A stretch of DNA of 64,000 nucleotides. Origin: Candidatus Woesearchaeota archaeon (GTDB taxonomy: Archaea; Nanobdellota; Nanobdellia; Woesearchaeales; UBA583). Made by a program: the position numbers and the translations under genes. The first letter of the stretch is position 1. Each line of letters begins with the position of its first letter. Under the pieces are notes generated by a model. The model searched no databases and was not told the origin of the DNA. It worked only from the letters and a program-made list of their open reading frames with translations. Location: positions 124,001 through 188,000 of the forward strand of contig CP060218.1 in assembly GCA_023898345.1 (NCBI GenBank), read 5' to 3'. Of the stretch, positions 8,803 to 16,961 are shown one piece after another.

Positions 8803-9060
8803 TTAGTTTTTTCCCTTTCTTTTTTTCAAGGCAAGTCCTAGACTGTATATGCCAACTCCTGTTAGGAATGCATTGAGAGTCACAAAAAGCCAAGTGTGGT
8901 AATAGAGGGCATAGATGAAAAGAGCAAAGGAACCGTACACATTAAGTAGGACGAATGTTATGTGGTTTTTCCCTAGTTTGTTAAGAGTTTCTAGGACAAC
9001 AGATAGTGCAATTGCAATGATTCCAGATATTCCAAAAAGGAGAAGGATTTCTTCGATCAT
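8803..9060 (-). CDS. Small membrane protein, CBU_0592-like
   Basis: 85 residues with three predicted membrane helices (about 5-24, 35-55 and 57-77) and a basic tail (LKKRKGKN). The spacing and the aromatic-rich middle part (YGSFALFIYALYYHTWLFV) resemble the small CBU_0592-like membrane domain. The function of that family is unknown. It is tightly packed between the HTH gene and asnB, so it is probably co-transcribed with them. Confidence 0.7.
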   Translation of the reverse strand: MIEEILLLFGISGIIAIALSVVLETLNKLGKNHITFVLLNVYGSFALFIYALYYHTWLFVTLNAFLTGVGIYSLGLALKKRKGKN

Positions 9061-9443
9061 TTTTTTGGTCTGCTTTCCTCTGGCATGGCACTAAGATGGG
9101 CCAAAGTACATTTTATGTCGAAATAATTTTCTTCTTCACTAAGTTGAGCTTTGATGAGCATAAGACTCTTAAGATTTTTATTTGTTATTATTGAGAGTAT
9201 TTTCTCTAATTTTTCTTCTCCTATGACGTCGGATGCTCGAATAAAGCTTTTTGTAATGAGGTCTAGAATATGTTTTTCAACGGTTCCTTGTTCAAAGTTT
9301 CGTGCTTCTCCAATTTCTTGAAGGCTTTTTCCTTGGAGGAATAGTTTAAGGGTTAGTTCGAGAGTTTCTGAAAGTCTTTTTTTTTTGAATGTCTCTTGAG
9401 ACCATGTAATCCAGCCAGAATTTTTTAGTTTGAGATTTTTCAT
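9057..9443 (-). CDS. Helix-turn-helix protein (RecQ-type HTH_40-like)
   Basis: 128 residues. The central part (about residues 25-75) reads LSETLELTLKLFLQGKSLQE, then IGEARNF, then GTVEKHILDL, which matches the pattern of the helicase-type HTH_40 domain (a T..L...G.s..EIa..R......TV..Hi motif). Here it occurs without a helicase. It overlaps the next gene by ATGA, which suggests translational coupling. It might regulate the asnB operon, but that is inference from position. Confidence 0.65.
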   Translation of the reverse strand: MKNLKLKNSGWITWSQETFKKKRLSETLELTLKLFLQGKSLQEIGEARNFEQGTVEKHILDLITKSFIRASDVIGEEKLEKILSIITNKNLKSLMLIKAQLSEEENYFDIKCTLAHLSAMPEESRPKK

Positions 9444-9487
9444 GAAAAGGACTTGGAGTCTCGATTTAAAAAGCTTCTTCTCTCAGG

Positions 9488-10477
9488 AAGTCAGTTGCAT
9501 AAATCCTCCCTATCTGTGAGATTTTGCAACCACACAAAACACTGCACTATTCTAAACACACTTTGAAGTTCATACTTCAAAGATCTACAAGCATCCCCAA
9601 ACCTTCGTTTAAATGCACTAAAACTACGTTCTACTGCAGTTCTGAGTCCATAATCAGAAAAATATCTCCATAAGTCAAAATCAATTTGTTGCAAAGTAAA
9701 TTCTCTGTATCTCAAAGGTTGAGCCAAAATTTTTGGTTTAGCATTTTTGCGAATGGGGATTACTGTTTGAATTTGATTTTTGTAACAAAAATCAAATAAT
9801 TCTATTGCGTCATAGCCACCATCCCCAAATATTTTTTTTGGAAAAATGCTTATTTCCTTTAAATTCCTTAAAGCAATTTTTGCATCTCCTCCCCCTTTTT
9901 CAGTGGTGACATCAAAAAAAACAACTTCATGTCTTTCATTAATACCAAAATGAATTTTGGTAAAACTTCTCCTTGTTTTCCATTTATAGGCCATGTATCC
10001 TGACCGTTTTACTTGGCTCATTCCCGTGCTATCAACAATCAAATACTTATATCTCTTATTTGTAAAATTGTGTTGTTTAACCTCTGCTTTTTGTACAATT
10101 CTACGCCAAAGTGTAGTATAAACAGCAACTCTGGGAAGTTTCAAATAATTGCTTAAAGCAAGAAGGAAGCCTTCTAACTCACGAAATGTGAGTTGATGAA
10201 TGAATCTTAGTCTTGAACAAAATTCAATGAAATTTTCGGGATAAATTTCAGGTCTGCCTTTGCAACCTGTTTGAACAGGTTGCCATTCTTGACTCAACCA
10301 AGAATGCAAAACTATAAATCCTTCGTGAACATATTTATTTCTGTTGTGAGCTTTCATTTAGCGATAAAGTTCTCACAACTTTAGTTCTAAAAGTTAAGAT
10401 GTCACTGGGCTTCCAGTCGCAGCAACCTTAGAAATCAAGTGGAAATTTAATTTACAAATGATTTATGCAACTGACTT
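9488..10477. mobile_element. Complete IS5-family (IS903-like) insertion sequence
   Basis: 990 bp. Both ends carry the same 18-bp perfect inverted repeat (AAGTCAGTTGCATAAATC, read inward; 9488-9505 and 10460-10477). The element is flanked by a 9-bp target duplication tctctcagg at 9479-9487 and 10478-10486. The ends share the GTTG.ATAAATC core with IS903, and 9-bp duplications are typical of that subgroup. With an intact transposase and perfect ends it looks recent and probably active. Confidence 0.93.
9491..10357 (-). CDS. IS5-family DDE transposase
   Basis: 288 residues. DDE catalytic positions are visible: Asp in LIVDSTGM, Asp in IFGDGGYDAIELF, and Glu in RTAVERSFSAFKRRFGD, the last in the YREK-like C1 region typical of the IS4/IS5 superfamily. 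The stop codon lies inside the left inverted repeat. The frame is intact. Confidence 0.93.
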   Translation of the reverse strand: MKAHNRNKYVHEGFIVLHSWLSQEWQPVQTGCKGRPEIYPENFIEFCSRLRFIHQLTFRELEGFLLALSNYLKLPRVAVYTTLWRRIVQKAEVKQHNFTNKRYKYLIVDSTGMSQVKRSGYMAYKWKTRRSFTKIHFGINERHEVVFFDVTTEKGGGDAKIALRNLKEISIFPKKIFGDGGYDAIELFDFCYKNQIQTVIPIRKNAKPKILAQPLRYREFTLQQIDFDLWRYFSDYGLRTAVERSFSAFKRRFGDACRSLKYELQSVFRIVQCFVWLQNLTDREDLCN

Positions 10478-10641
10478 TCTCTCAGGTTTTCTCTAGCTTT
10501 GTCGCCGTTGAGGCTAGCATGGCAAAAGCAACTGATTTCCCAATAGGATGATCGTTTGGATTTTTTGTCCTGAATCTTGGTAATTCTTGATACCTTTGTG
10601 AGCATAGTTTTATAAATTTTGGAAAATTCTTCCTTCCTAAA

Positions 10642-12138
10642 ATGGTAGTTAAGTCTCAACAGAGGGTAGTCTTTTCAGGAATCCTGGCTTTTTTTGTTGT
10701 TTCTGTTCTCTTTTTCTTAGGAACAGTTTCAGCAGTTGATATGGGTTTTTTTGTGGATAGGGACATTGTAGCTGAGGGCGGAGTTTTGTCTTTTATTCTC
10801 AGTTTTGCATTTCCTTATGATGAAGTAAATTTTATGAAGAACATTACTGTGGAGGCAAGAGATGAGCAAGGTGTGCTTTCTTCTTGTTCTTTTGATATGT
10901 ATGGAACAATACTTTCTTGTGATGACTCTTTCTCCAATGTAGATGCTAGGGATGTTTTTAAGGGAAGCTCTGCAAGTGGTTATGGATATGATTCAGGTTA
11001 TGGTTACGGCTACAATTTCGGTTATGGTTATGACTTTGGTTATGGCTATGGAGCTTCACAAGACTGTGAATTAGAGGATGCTCAAGGTTATGGTTACGGC
11101 AACAATTTCGGTTATGGTTATAACTTTGGTTATGGGTACAGTGTTGAGGGGTATGGTTATGCTTCTTCTAGGTGTTCTCAGTCTCCTTCTTTTACAAAAA
11201 CATTTGAGGTTTCCTTTGATTGGAAAGCTCCAGAGGTAGACGGCAATAAGACTGTTCAGTTTTCTTATGTTGCTAGAGATTCAAAAGGTCACAGTTATGA
11301 TTTAGGGAAAGCTTTAGCAGTAGAGGTTGTTGATGAGGGAGGAAGTCAGGAGAATGATTCTCAAAGTGCTGAAGCTTCTTTTTCTGTTTTTAGTGCTAGT
11401 GTAGAAGGAGGAAATTTTGGAAGTGGTGGTAGTGGTGGTTCTTTTCTCTCTGAACCTTTGAGACAAAAGTTAGCTTTAATTCTTGGTGTTCCTGTTTATG
11501 AAGTTGAGACTATTGATTTAGATAAAAAGGAAGAGGGTAACTTTACAACTCAGAATCTTTTGGGGGATTCTCTTTTATCTTCAAAGCTTGGAGATTATAA
11601 TGTCTCTATTTTGGAAGGGCATTATGAAAATATGTATTATGAAGTTGGTTTAAGTGGTGGAGATGTGCGAGATGTTGTTCTTGTAGAAAAATATCTTTCT
11701 TCTTCTGAAGTTGGAAGTGGAACTTTTGTCGAATTTGTCCCTGTTTATTTGGTAGCTTCAACTTCTGGTATAAAAGGAAATTTTGATGTTCTTAGAAGTT
11801 CAGCACCTGTTTTTGCTTTTTCTTCTGTTGATGTTTCAAGTATTGGTGATGAGAATGTGTATACTTATGGTTTTGAGAAAACAAATTCTTTTTCTCCTGT
11901 AGATGCAAAAAGTGTTCTTGTTAGTGAATGGAGTAGTTCTTCTGGATCTGGTGTTTTAGCAGGTTCTGGAAGTGAGGGGGATCTTGAAGAACCTTTAGTA
12001 GTGGAAGCTCCAAGTACTTTTGATTTGGGCGATGCTGTTATTTCCGCGGGAGTTCCAGGCTTTCTTTTTGCAATTGCTTTTCTGATGGTTCTTCTTGGAA
12101 CTGTTTTTTTTGCATTTTCAAAAAAAAGTACTCATTAA
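10642..12138 (+). CDS. Secreted membrane-anchored protein with GYGY repeats
   Basis: 498 residues. It has an N-terminal signal peptide (GILAFFVVSVLFFLGTVSA), an extracellular beta-rich part, a low-complexity tract at about residues 112-178 made of GYGY and FGYGY units in two blocks split by a Cys-containing linker (QDCELEDA), a Gly/Ser linker (FGSGGSGGS), a second globular part and a C-terminal membrane helix (about 472-493) with a short basic tail. This is the layout of an archaeal cell-surface protein anchored by its C-terminus. Gly-Tyr repeats are known in silk-like, adhesive and phase-separating proteins. The function here is unknown. The DNA repeats in the tract (10978-11160) could expand and contract. 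Confidence 0.8.
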   Translation: MVVKSQQRVVFSGILAFFVVSVLFFLGTVSAVDMGFFVDRDIVAEGGVLSFILSFAFPYDEVNFMKNITVEARDEQGVLSSCSFDMYGTILSCDDSFSNVDARDVFKGSSASGYGYDSGYGYGYNFGYGYDFGYGYGASQDCELEDAQGYGYGNNFGYGYNFGYGYSVEGYGYASSRCSQSPSFTKTFEVSFDWKAPEVDGNKTVQFSYVARDSKGHSYDLGKALAVEVVDEGGSQENDSQSAEASFSVFSASVEGGNFGSGGSGGSFLSEPLRQKLALILGVPVYEVETIDLDKKEEGNFTTQNLLGDSLLSSKLGDYNVSILEGHYENMYYEVGLSGGDVRDVVLVEKYLSSSEVGSGTFVEFVPVYLVASTSGIKGNFDVLRSSAPVFAFSSVDVSSIGDENVYTYGFEKTNSFSPVDAKSVLVSEWSSSSGSGVLAGSGSEGDLEEPLVVEAPSTFDLGDAVISAGVPGFLFAIAFLMVLLGTVFFAFSKKSTH

Positions 12139-12204
12139 TTTTAGGGAATTTCTTCTTCTCCTGTTATGTTCGTCTTATTCTGAACTGATATTTTTTCCAC
12201 AAAT

Positions 12205-12214
12205 CTTTATAAAA
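12205..12214 (+). promoter_or_regulatory. TATA box for aspS
   Basis: ctttataaaa lies about 27 bp before the ATG at 12237, so the mRNA is probably leaderless. Confidence 0.65.
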
Positions 12215-12236
12215 CTCTTTTATTTCTCCATTTCCT

Positions 12237-14048
12237 ATGGAAAGAACACACACATGTGGGGCTTTGAGAATTTCAGATAACAAAAGTTCTGTTCAATTAG
12301 TTGGTTGGGCTCAACGTATTCGTGACCACGGAGGAAAAAAATTTATTGACCTTCGTGATAGGGAAGGAATTACACAGATTGTTTTTGATCCTGAACTTAC
12401 TCAAGACTTTGTCAAAGTTGAAGAGTTTAGAAGGGAATTTCTTCTTTCAGTAAAAGGAACTGTTCGTCCAAGGCCTGAGGGGACAGTTAATGAAAAACAT
12501 GCAACAGGTGAAGTTGAAGTTTTAGTTGCTTCTTTTTCTGTTCTTAGTGAATGTGCAGTTTTGCCATTTGATCTTGATGATGAGCATTTTGCTGATGTGA
12601 ATGAGGAATTGCGTTTAGAGTATCGTTATCTTGATTTGAGGCGTCCGCAAATGCAACAGGTCATTATGAGGCGGCACCGTTTTATTCAGACTCTGCGTCG
12701 TTATTTGGATGAAAAAGGATTTTTTGAAGTGGAGACGCCAAATCTTACGCGTTCAACTCCTGAGGGTTCGAGAGATTTTCTTGTTCCTTATAGAAAAAAG
12801 AAGGGGGAGTTTTTTGCTTTGCCGCAATCTCCTCAGATGTTTAAGCAACTTTTGATGGTTGCAGGTTTTGAGAAGTATTTTCAGATAGCTTCTTGTTATA
12901 GGGATGAGGATTTGCGAAAGGATAGACAGTATGAACACAAGCAGCTGGATATGGAGATTTCTTTTGCTTCACAAGAGGAACTTTTTGTTTTGACTGAAGA
13001 AATGATTTCAAAGGCTTTTTCCTCTGTGTATAATATTGAGCTTCAAAAGCCTTTCTTGCGTCTTCCTTATGCGCAAGCTATGCAGAGATTTGGAAGTGAT
13101 AAGCCTGACCTGCGTATTGTTGGTATGGAACTTGTTGATGTTAGTTCTCTTGCTGCAACTTGTGGTTTTTCTGTGTTTAAATCCTCTGTTGAACGTCATG
13201 GTGCAGTTAAGGGAATCTGCTTCAAAAATGGACAGGATAAACTTTCTAGGAAGGATATTGATAAAATCATAGAGCTGGCCCAGAGAGAGTGGGGGGCAAA
13301 GGGTCTTGCTTGGATGAAGGTTATGGATGGAAACACAATTGAGAGTTCCATTACTAAATTTTTCAAAGAAGAGGAATTGAAAGAATTGATTACGAGTTTT
13401 TCAGCGGAAAAAGGAGATCTTCTCTTTTTCGCAGCAGATTCAAAAAAGAAATCGGGAGGTATTTTAGATAGTTTGCGACGTTATCTTGCTGAAACTTTTG
13501 ATATGTATGACAGAAAGGTTAATGGTTTTTGTTTTATTACTGATTTTCCTCTTTTTGATTGGAATGAAGAGGAGGATTTTCTGACTTTTGAGCATTCTCC
13601 TTTTACTATGCCTAAAGATGGTGATGTTGAATATCTTCTTAGTCTTGGTGCAAAAGATGTGAAGAAGGAAAAGGAAAAGCTTCTTTCTTTGTTGTCTTGT
13701 TCTTATGATTTAGTGTATAATGGTGTAGAGATGGGTTCTGGAGCTTTTCGTATTTTTAGTCCTCCTCTTCAAAGGAAAATCTTTGAGCTTTTAGGAAAAA
13801 GTGATGCTGACATTGATGCAAGTTTTGGCTGGTTCATGAAAGCTTATCGATTTGGCGCTCCCCCTCATAGGGGATGGGGTCTTGGGATTGACAGGCTTCT
13901 GATGTTGGCAGAGGGTAAGGCTTCGATTCGGGATGTTATTCCTTTCCCTAGGAATAAGCATGGATTTTGTCCTCTCACTCAGTCGCCGGCAGCTGTTGAT
14001 GAGAAGCAGTTAAAGGATCTTGGTCTAAAACTTATTGCCAAGAAATAA
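12237..14048 (+). CDS. aspS: Aspartyl-tRNA synthetase, bacterial type with GAD domain
   Basis: 603 residues. An N-terminal anticodon-binding OB fold begins MERTHTCGALRISD and contains RDHGGKKFIDLRDREG. Class II motif 1 lies in the FFEVETPNL region, motif 2 in SCYRDEDLRKDRQ, and motif 3 at GWGLGIDRLLML. Between motifs 2 and 3 is the long GAD insertion (about residues 280-410), which is found in bacterial and not in archaeal AspRS. Length fits bacterial enzymes (about 590). It charges tRNA-Asp, and possibly tRNA-Asn if no AsnRS exists in the genome. The presence of the bacterial form in an archaeon points to horizontal transfer. Confidence 0.95.
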   Translation: MERTHTCGALRISDNKSSVQLVGWAQRIRDHGGKKFIDLRDREGITQIVFDPELTQDFVKVEEFRREFLLSVKGTVRPRPEGTVNEKHATGEVEVLVASFSVLSECAVLPFDLDDEHFADVNEELRLEYRYLDLRRPQMQQVIMRRHRFIQTLRRYLDEKGFFEVETPNLTRSTPEGSRDFLVPYRKKKGEFFALPQSPQMFKQLLMVAGFEKYFQIASCYRDEDLRKDRQYEHKQLDMEISFASQEELFVLTEEMISKAFSSVYNIELQKPFLRLPYAQAMQRFGSDKPDLRIVGMELVDVSSLAATCGFSVFKSSVERHGAVKGICFKNGQDKLSRKDIDKIIELAQREWGAKGLAWMKVMDGNTIESSITKFFKEEELKELITSFSAEKGDLLFFAADSKKKSGGILDSLRRYLAETFDMYDRKVNGFCFITDFPLFDWNEEEDFLTFEHSPFTMPKDGDVEYLLSLGAKDVKKEKEKLLSLLSCSYDLVYNGVEMGSGAFRIFSPPLQRKIFELLGKSDADIDASFGWFMKAYRFGAPPHRGWGLGIDRLLMLAEGKASIRDVIPFPRNKHGFCPLTQSPAAVDEKQLKDLGLKLIAKK

Positions 14049-14061
14049 TTTTTTTCTGTAT

Positions 14062-15180
14062 CTAGAGAAATCTTTCTTTAAGTTTGTTTTTGTTTTTCTC
14101 AAGAAAAAACTTAAGAATTGGTAGGTCTTCAATTTTGATTTTCCCAATAAACAAATCGTTAATGTCGTTTTCTTCTGCAAATTCTTTTATTTTAAAGTAG
14201 CCCTTAAAATAAACATAGTCTTTTGTGTAGCCTCCGTGCTGAGACGTGTCGCAGAGATTTCTTTTTGCTCTAAGGGAAAGTGTGAAGGCATCGTTTTCTT
14301 TAAATTTATATTTTCTTAGTGTATGAAAAAGTTCGTAAAAACTTTGAGTTTGGGCAAAGTGAGTTGCAAGGACTCTGCCTGCATAAATAAAGAGTTGGGC
14401 TTTTGAAAGAACATGATTTAAGTCTTCTGCGTAGACAGCAAGGCCTTCTTCAGTTTCTAAATAATTGGCAGTTCCTGTCTGAAGGAGTTTTATGCCAAAA
14501 TTTTTACAGTTCCAGTAACGCATATAGTGCACTCCAATTTCGTGAACTCTAAGGCGCTCTAAATCGAGTGTGGTAAATGCTTCAAGAGGGTTTATTTTAA
14601 TTTCTCCCTCTTTAGAATTGATGTTCAATTTGTTTGCTAAAGGTTTGAAAATAATTTTAATATCTTCCCCAGTTTTTCGTTTAACTTCCTTTTGGAGTTC
14701 TTCGCCAACTTTTTGTGGTGTAATTCTTCGAAAGCGAACTTTTTCTCTTTTGTATGTTTTGCAGAATTGTTGGGCTTTTTTTACTATTTCTGGAGAGGGG
14801 ATTCCTTTTGCTTGGATAATGTATTGTGTGGATGAAGTTTCTCCCCAATGCTGAAATGCTTTTGCAATATAGTAACGTTCAAGACTTTTTTCTTTGAGAA
14901 GTTTTTTGAAACCGAAGTGGTCGTTCTTTATGTCAATCTTAAAGCTGCGAAGTTTCTCGATATCTGCATCTTTGTACAATAGTTTTTCGTAGGTGAATTG
15001 GGGGTTGTACACTTCTTTTTTTTCAAGTGCAGCAAAAAATTTCTCTTTTTCTTCTTTGCTGTTCAAAGGTTTTGGGTAGTTATCGTCGTGACTATCTGGA
15101 ATAATTTTTGAAAGTTTTTTTTCGATTTCCATTACTTCTTCAAGATAGGCTTTCATTGTTCTAGCTTTAGATTTATTCAT
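14062..15180 (-). CDS. DUF1704/MATCAP-type zinc carboxypeptidase-like protein
   Basis: 372 residues. The zinc site HEIGVH (VHEIGVHYMRYWN) is followed by TGTANYLETEEGLAVYAED, matching the QEGLA-type motif of the DUF1704 family. In vertebrates this family includes MATCAP, which trims the C-terminal tyrosine from tubulin; the prokaryotic role is unknown. The N-terminal 120 residues are helical and charged. No signal peptide is present, so it acts in the cytoplasm. It is convergent with aspS, with a 13-bp gap. Confidence 0.8.
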   Translation of the reverse strand: MNKSKARTMKAYLEEVMEIEKKLSKIIPDSHDDNYPKPLNSKEEKEKFFAALEKKEVYNPQFTYEKLLYKDADIEKLRSFKIDIKNDHFGFKKLLKEKSLERYYIAKAFQHWGETSSTQYIIQAKGIPSPEIVKKAQQFCKTYKREKVRFRRITPQKVGEELQKEVKRKTGEDIKIIFKPLANKLNINSKEGEIKINPLEAFTTLDLERLRVHEIGVHYMRYWNCKNFGIKLLQTGTANYLETEEGLAVYAEDLNHVLSKAQLFIYAGRVLATHFAQTQSFYELFHTLRKYKFKENDAFTLSLRAKRNLCDTSQHGGYTKDYVYFKGYFKIKEFAEENDINDLFIGKIKIEDLPILKFFLEKNKNKLKERFL

Positions 15181-15218
15181 CGTTTTATAATAATTTTTGT
15201 ACTACATTTAAGTTTCAA

Positions 15219-15320
15219 AAGTAAATAAAGAAATTGCTAAAATGTCCTTATTCCAATCGAAGCAGAGCTCCGGAGCATTATGGAAATTTTCAAGAGGCGA
15301 TTTCATTACTCCCCGCGGGG
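15219..15320 (+). repeat. Dispersed repeat, copy A
   Basis: About 100 bp, roughly 80 percent identical to 29767-29862. Both start with agtaaa...gaaatYgctaaaatg and contain the near-palindrome gctccggagc. A third, short piece (aagtaaagaaattgct) is at 16057-16072, so copies bracket the orphan gene 15402-16058. Confidence 0.7.
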
Positions 15321-15346
15321 TGGTTGCAGCAGAGCTGCTGGTATAA
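15242..15346 (+). CDS. Possible microprotein of the dispersed repeat (34 residues)
   Basis: Within repeat copy A an ATG opens a 34-codon frame that begins MSLFQSKQSSGALWKFSR. The copy at 29786 begins MCLFQSEPSSGALQQFSR in the same frame. Several differences between the two copies fall at third codon positions (Leu, Gly, Ala codons), which hints at selection on protein. It could equally be an RNA element. No known family. Confidence 0.3.
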   Translation: MSLFQSKQSSGALWKFSRGDFITPRGVVAAELLV

Positions 15347-15401
15347 TGCCCAGCTAAGGAAACAAAGAGTTAAGAATCATTTTTCATTACCTCCTTGTTT
15401 T

Positions 15402-16058
15402 ATGATAGAACAAATGGAAAAAGAAAGCTGGGTGGTTGTTGACTTCTCTAAGTATCCGAATCTTATTTTTCCTAGGGGTTATGGGACTCTTTTTCTTCCT
15501 TCGATTGTAAAATTTGATCCTCATTGGAATTATCATGCTTATGAAGAGGAGCTAAAAAGGGACCCTCTTTTTTTGTCGCTGGCTCTTGTGCGTGGTGTAC
15601 GTAGTGAAGATGAACGAGCCGTTTTTCTTGAAGCCGTTCAGAATCAAAACTTAAGGGAAGATTTTTGTGATCAGGATATTTTTCCTCTTACAAAGGTCAG
15701 TAGTCGAACAGGGTTTTTACAGACTAGTTCTTTTCCTTTTTATGGGGCTCTTTTTCGAGAAGTTTTTTATAGGGAGAGGGAGCTTTCTCTTTCTGACTTT
15801 GTGGGGGCTTGTCGTGAAAGGAAACTTTCCTCTCTTTTGATTTCTTTTGGTGGTTTTCAGGAGGAACTGGAATCAATTTGTAAGAAAAAAAATTCTTATG
15901 ACTATGATTTTTTGACTCCTTTTCTTAAGTCGAGATTTCTTAGGTCTGGGAAATATCTTAGTTCAGGATTTATGTATCAGGGAATAAGAATAAATGATGG
16001 GGATCTTTTTTGTTTCTTTGATATTAGGAAAACTGCAAAATTTTTGCGGGTTGAGTAA
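15402..16058 (+). CDS. Hypothetical protein, 218 residues
   Basis: I chose the ATG at 15402 (MIEQMEKESWVVVDFSKYP) because the upstream extension overlaps the dispersed repeat and reads as an unlikely peptide. The protein is soluble, rich in aromatic and charged residues, with segments IFPRGYGTLFLPS and a C-terminal FDIRKTAKFLRVE. No family is recognised. It is bracketed by copies of a repeat (15219 and 16057). Confidence 0.6.
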   Translation: MIEQMEKESWVVVDFSKYPNLIFPRGYGTLFLPSIVKFDPHWNYHAYEEELKRDPLFLSLALVRGVRSEDERAVFLEAVQNQNLREDFCDQDIFPLTKVSSRTGFLQTSSFPFYGALFREVFYRERELSLSDFVGACRERKLSSLLISFGGFQEELESICKKKNSYDYDFLTPFLKSRFLRSGKYLSSGFMYQGIRINDGDLFCFFDIRKTAKFLRVE

Positions 16059-16072
16059 GTAAAGAAATTGCT
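16057..16072 (+). repeat. Dispersed repeat, short partial copy
   Basis: aagtaaagaaattgct matches the first part of the repeats at 15219 and 29767 exactly or nearly so. It starts at the stop codon of the orphan gene. Confidence 0.45.
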
Positions 16073-16214
16073 CAAAGAGCTTTCTCACTTTGGATGTGGT
16101 TTTGTTGCTCTCAGGTCATTTTTAAAATGTGGATTTTTATAACTACTCTTTAAAGCTTATTTTAAAATTTTTATCTTTGCAAAGTTTTATGAACCTTTGA
16201 ATTTTTGAGGGCAT

Positions 16215-16379
16215 ATGGAAAATGGTGAAACTGCTTATTATGTAGTTAATGTTCCGCGAGGTTTAACGTTTGTTTTGCCTCCGACTGAAAAGGGGTCACT
16301 TCATGTACCTGTTGTTCGACATGTTCCTTTTTGGTCAGAAACACCAAGCGGAGTGCGAGATGGAGGAGAATCTTCTTGA
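16215..16379 (+). CDS. Hypothetical 54-residue frame, same frame as the next gene
   Basis: The frame starts MENGETAYYVVNVPRGLTF and ends at a TGA (16377-16379). The next gene continues in the same frame only 9 bp later and starts with a similar phrase (HVVELPRGTE). It may be the N-terminal part of one protein of about 249 residues broken by a stop, or a separate small protein. No known family. Confidence 0.45.
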   Translation: MENGETAYYVVNVPRGLTFVLPPTEKGSLHVPVVRHVPFWSETPSGVRDGGESS

Positions 16380-16388
16380 TTACATGTT

Positions 16389-16961
16389 GTGGAGCTTCCT
16401 CGTGGGACTGAGAGAGAGTTTAAAGCTGACCTTATGGTAAAAAATCCGCGTTTTCTCCCGTTTGCGAATTATGTTGGTCTTTCTCTTTTATGTCCAAGGA
16501 GGGTTGCTGCTTATTTGTTTCCTAAGTTTAACTCTTTAGTTGGTGGAATTGAACTTCAGGAGTTCTCTGTACTTGAAGAAGTTCCTTTAGAGGAGCTTTT
16601 GCCTTTCTTAGTTGGGGAAGCTCGGTTGTCTTCCTTTCCTAAAGAAGTTTTAGATAAGCAGTTAAGGTCTAGACTCTTAGAACAAGAAGGTAAGGACAAA
16701 TCTGTTAGAGAGGGAACTTTGTATTGCAATTTCAACTGCTTAGAACAAGAAGGTTTGGATAAGTATGTTAGAGGTGGTTTCTTTACTGATAGGAAACTCC
16801 ATCCTGCTTTTTTCTATTCGGGATTTCTTCTTAGCTCTAATAGGGGAGAAAGAGTTTATTTGAGTCCATTTGATGTTGACACAAGCCCTGCTCCTATCTC
16901 CGTTGCTCCTTCACAGTTTAAGAATTTAAGTTCTGAGTTGTCCCATCTTTTGGGCTTCTAA
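16389..16961 (+). CDS. Hypothetical protein with an internal duplication
   Basis: 190 residues from a GTG at 16389; no ATG fits. A 63-bp tandem duplication at 16676 and 16739 gives two similar segments, LEQEGKDKSVREGT and LEQEGLDKYVRGGF. The C-terminal part is VYLSPFDVDTSPAPIS followed by a helical end. In-frame sequence upstream is open back to the TGA at 16377. Not recognised. Its stop overlaps the convergent nucleotidyltransferase gene. Confidence 0.55.
   Translation: MELPRGTEREFKADLMVKNPRFLPFANYVGLSLLCPRRVAAYLFPKFNSLVGGIELQEFSVLEEVPLEELLPFLVGEARLSSFPKEVLDKQLRSRLLEQEGKDKSVREGTLYCNFNCLEQEGLDKYVRGGFFTDRKLHPAFFYSGFLLSSNRGERVYLSPFDVDTSPAPISVAPSQFKNLSSELSHLLGF

Noticed and set aside
8204..8806. 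Plus-strand 200-codon frame opposite asnB
   Set aside because: Shadow of asnB: no start signal, and composition (Phe, Cys, Ser runs) follows from the antisense of a Lys/Glu-rich gene.
10447..10659. Minus-strand 70-codon frame across the right end of the IS
   Set aside because: It crosses the inverted repeat and the target duplication, so it was created by the insertion.
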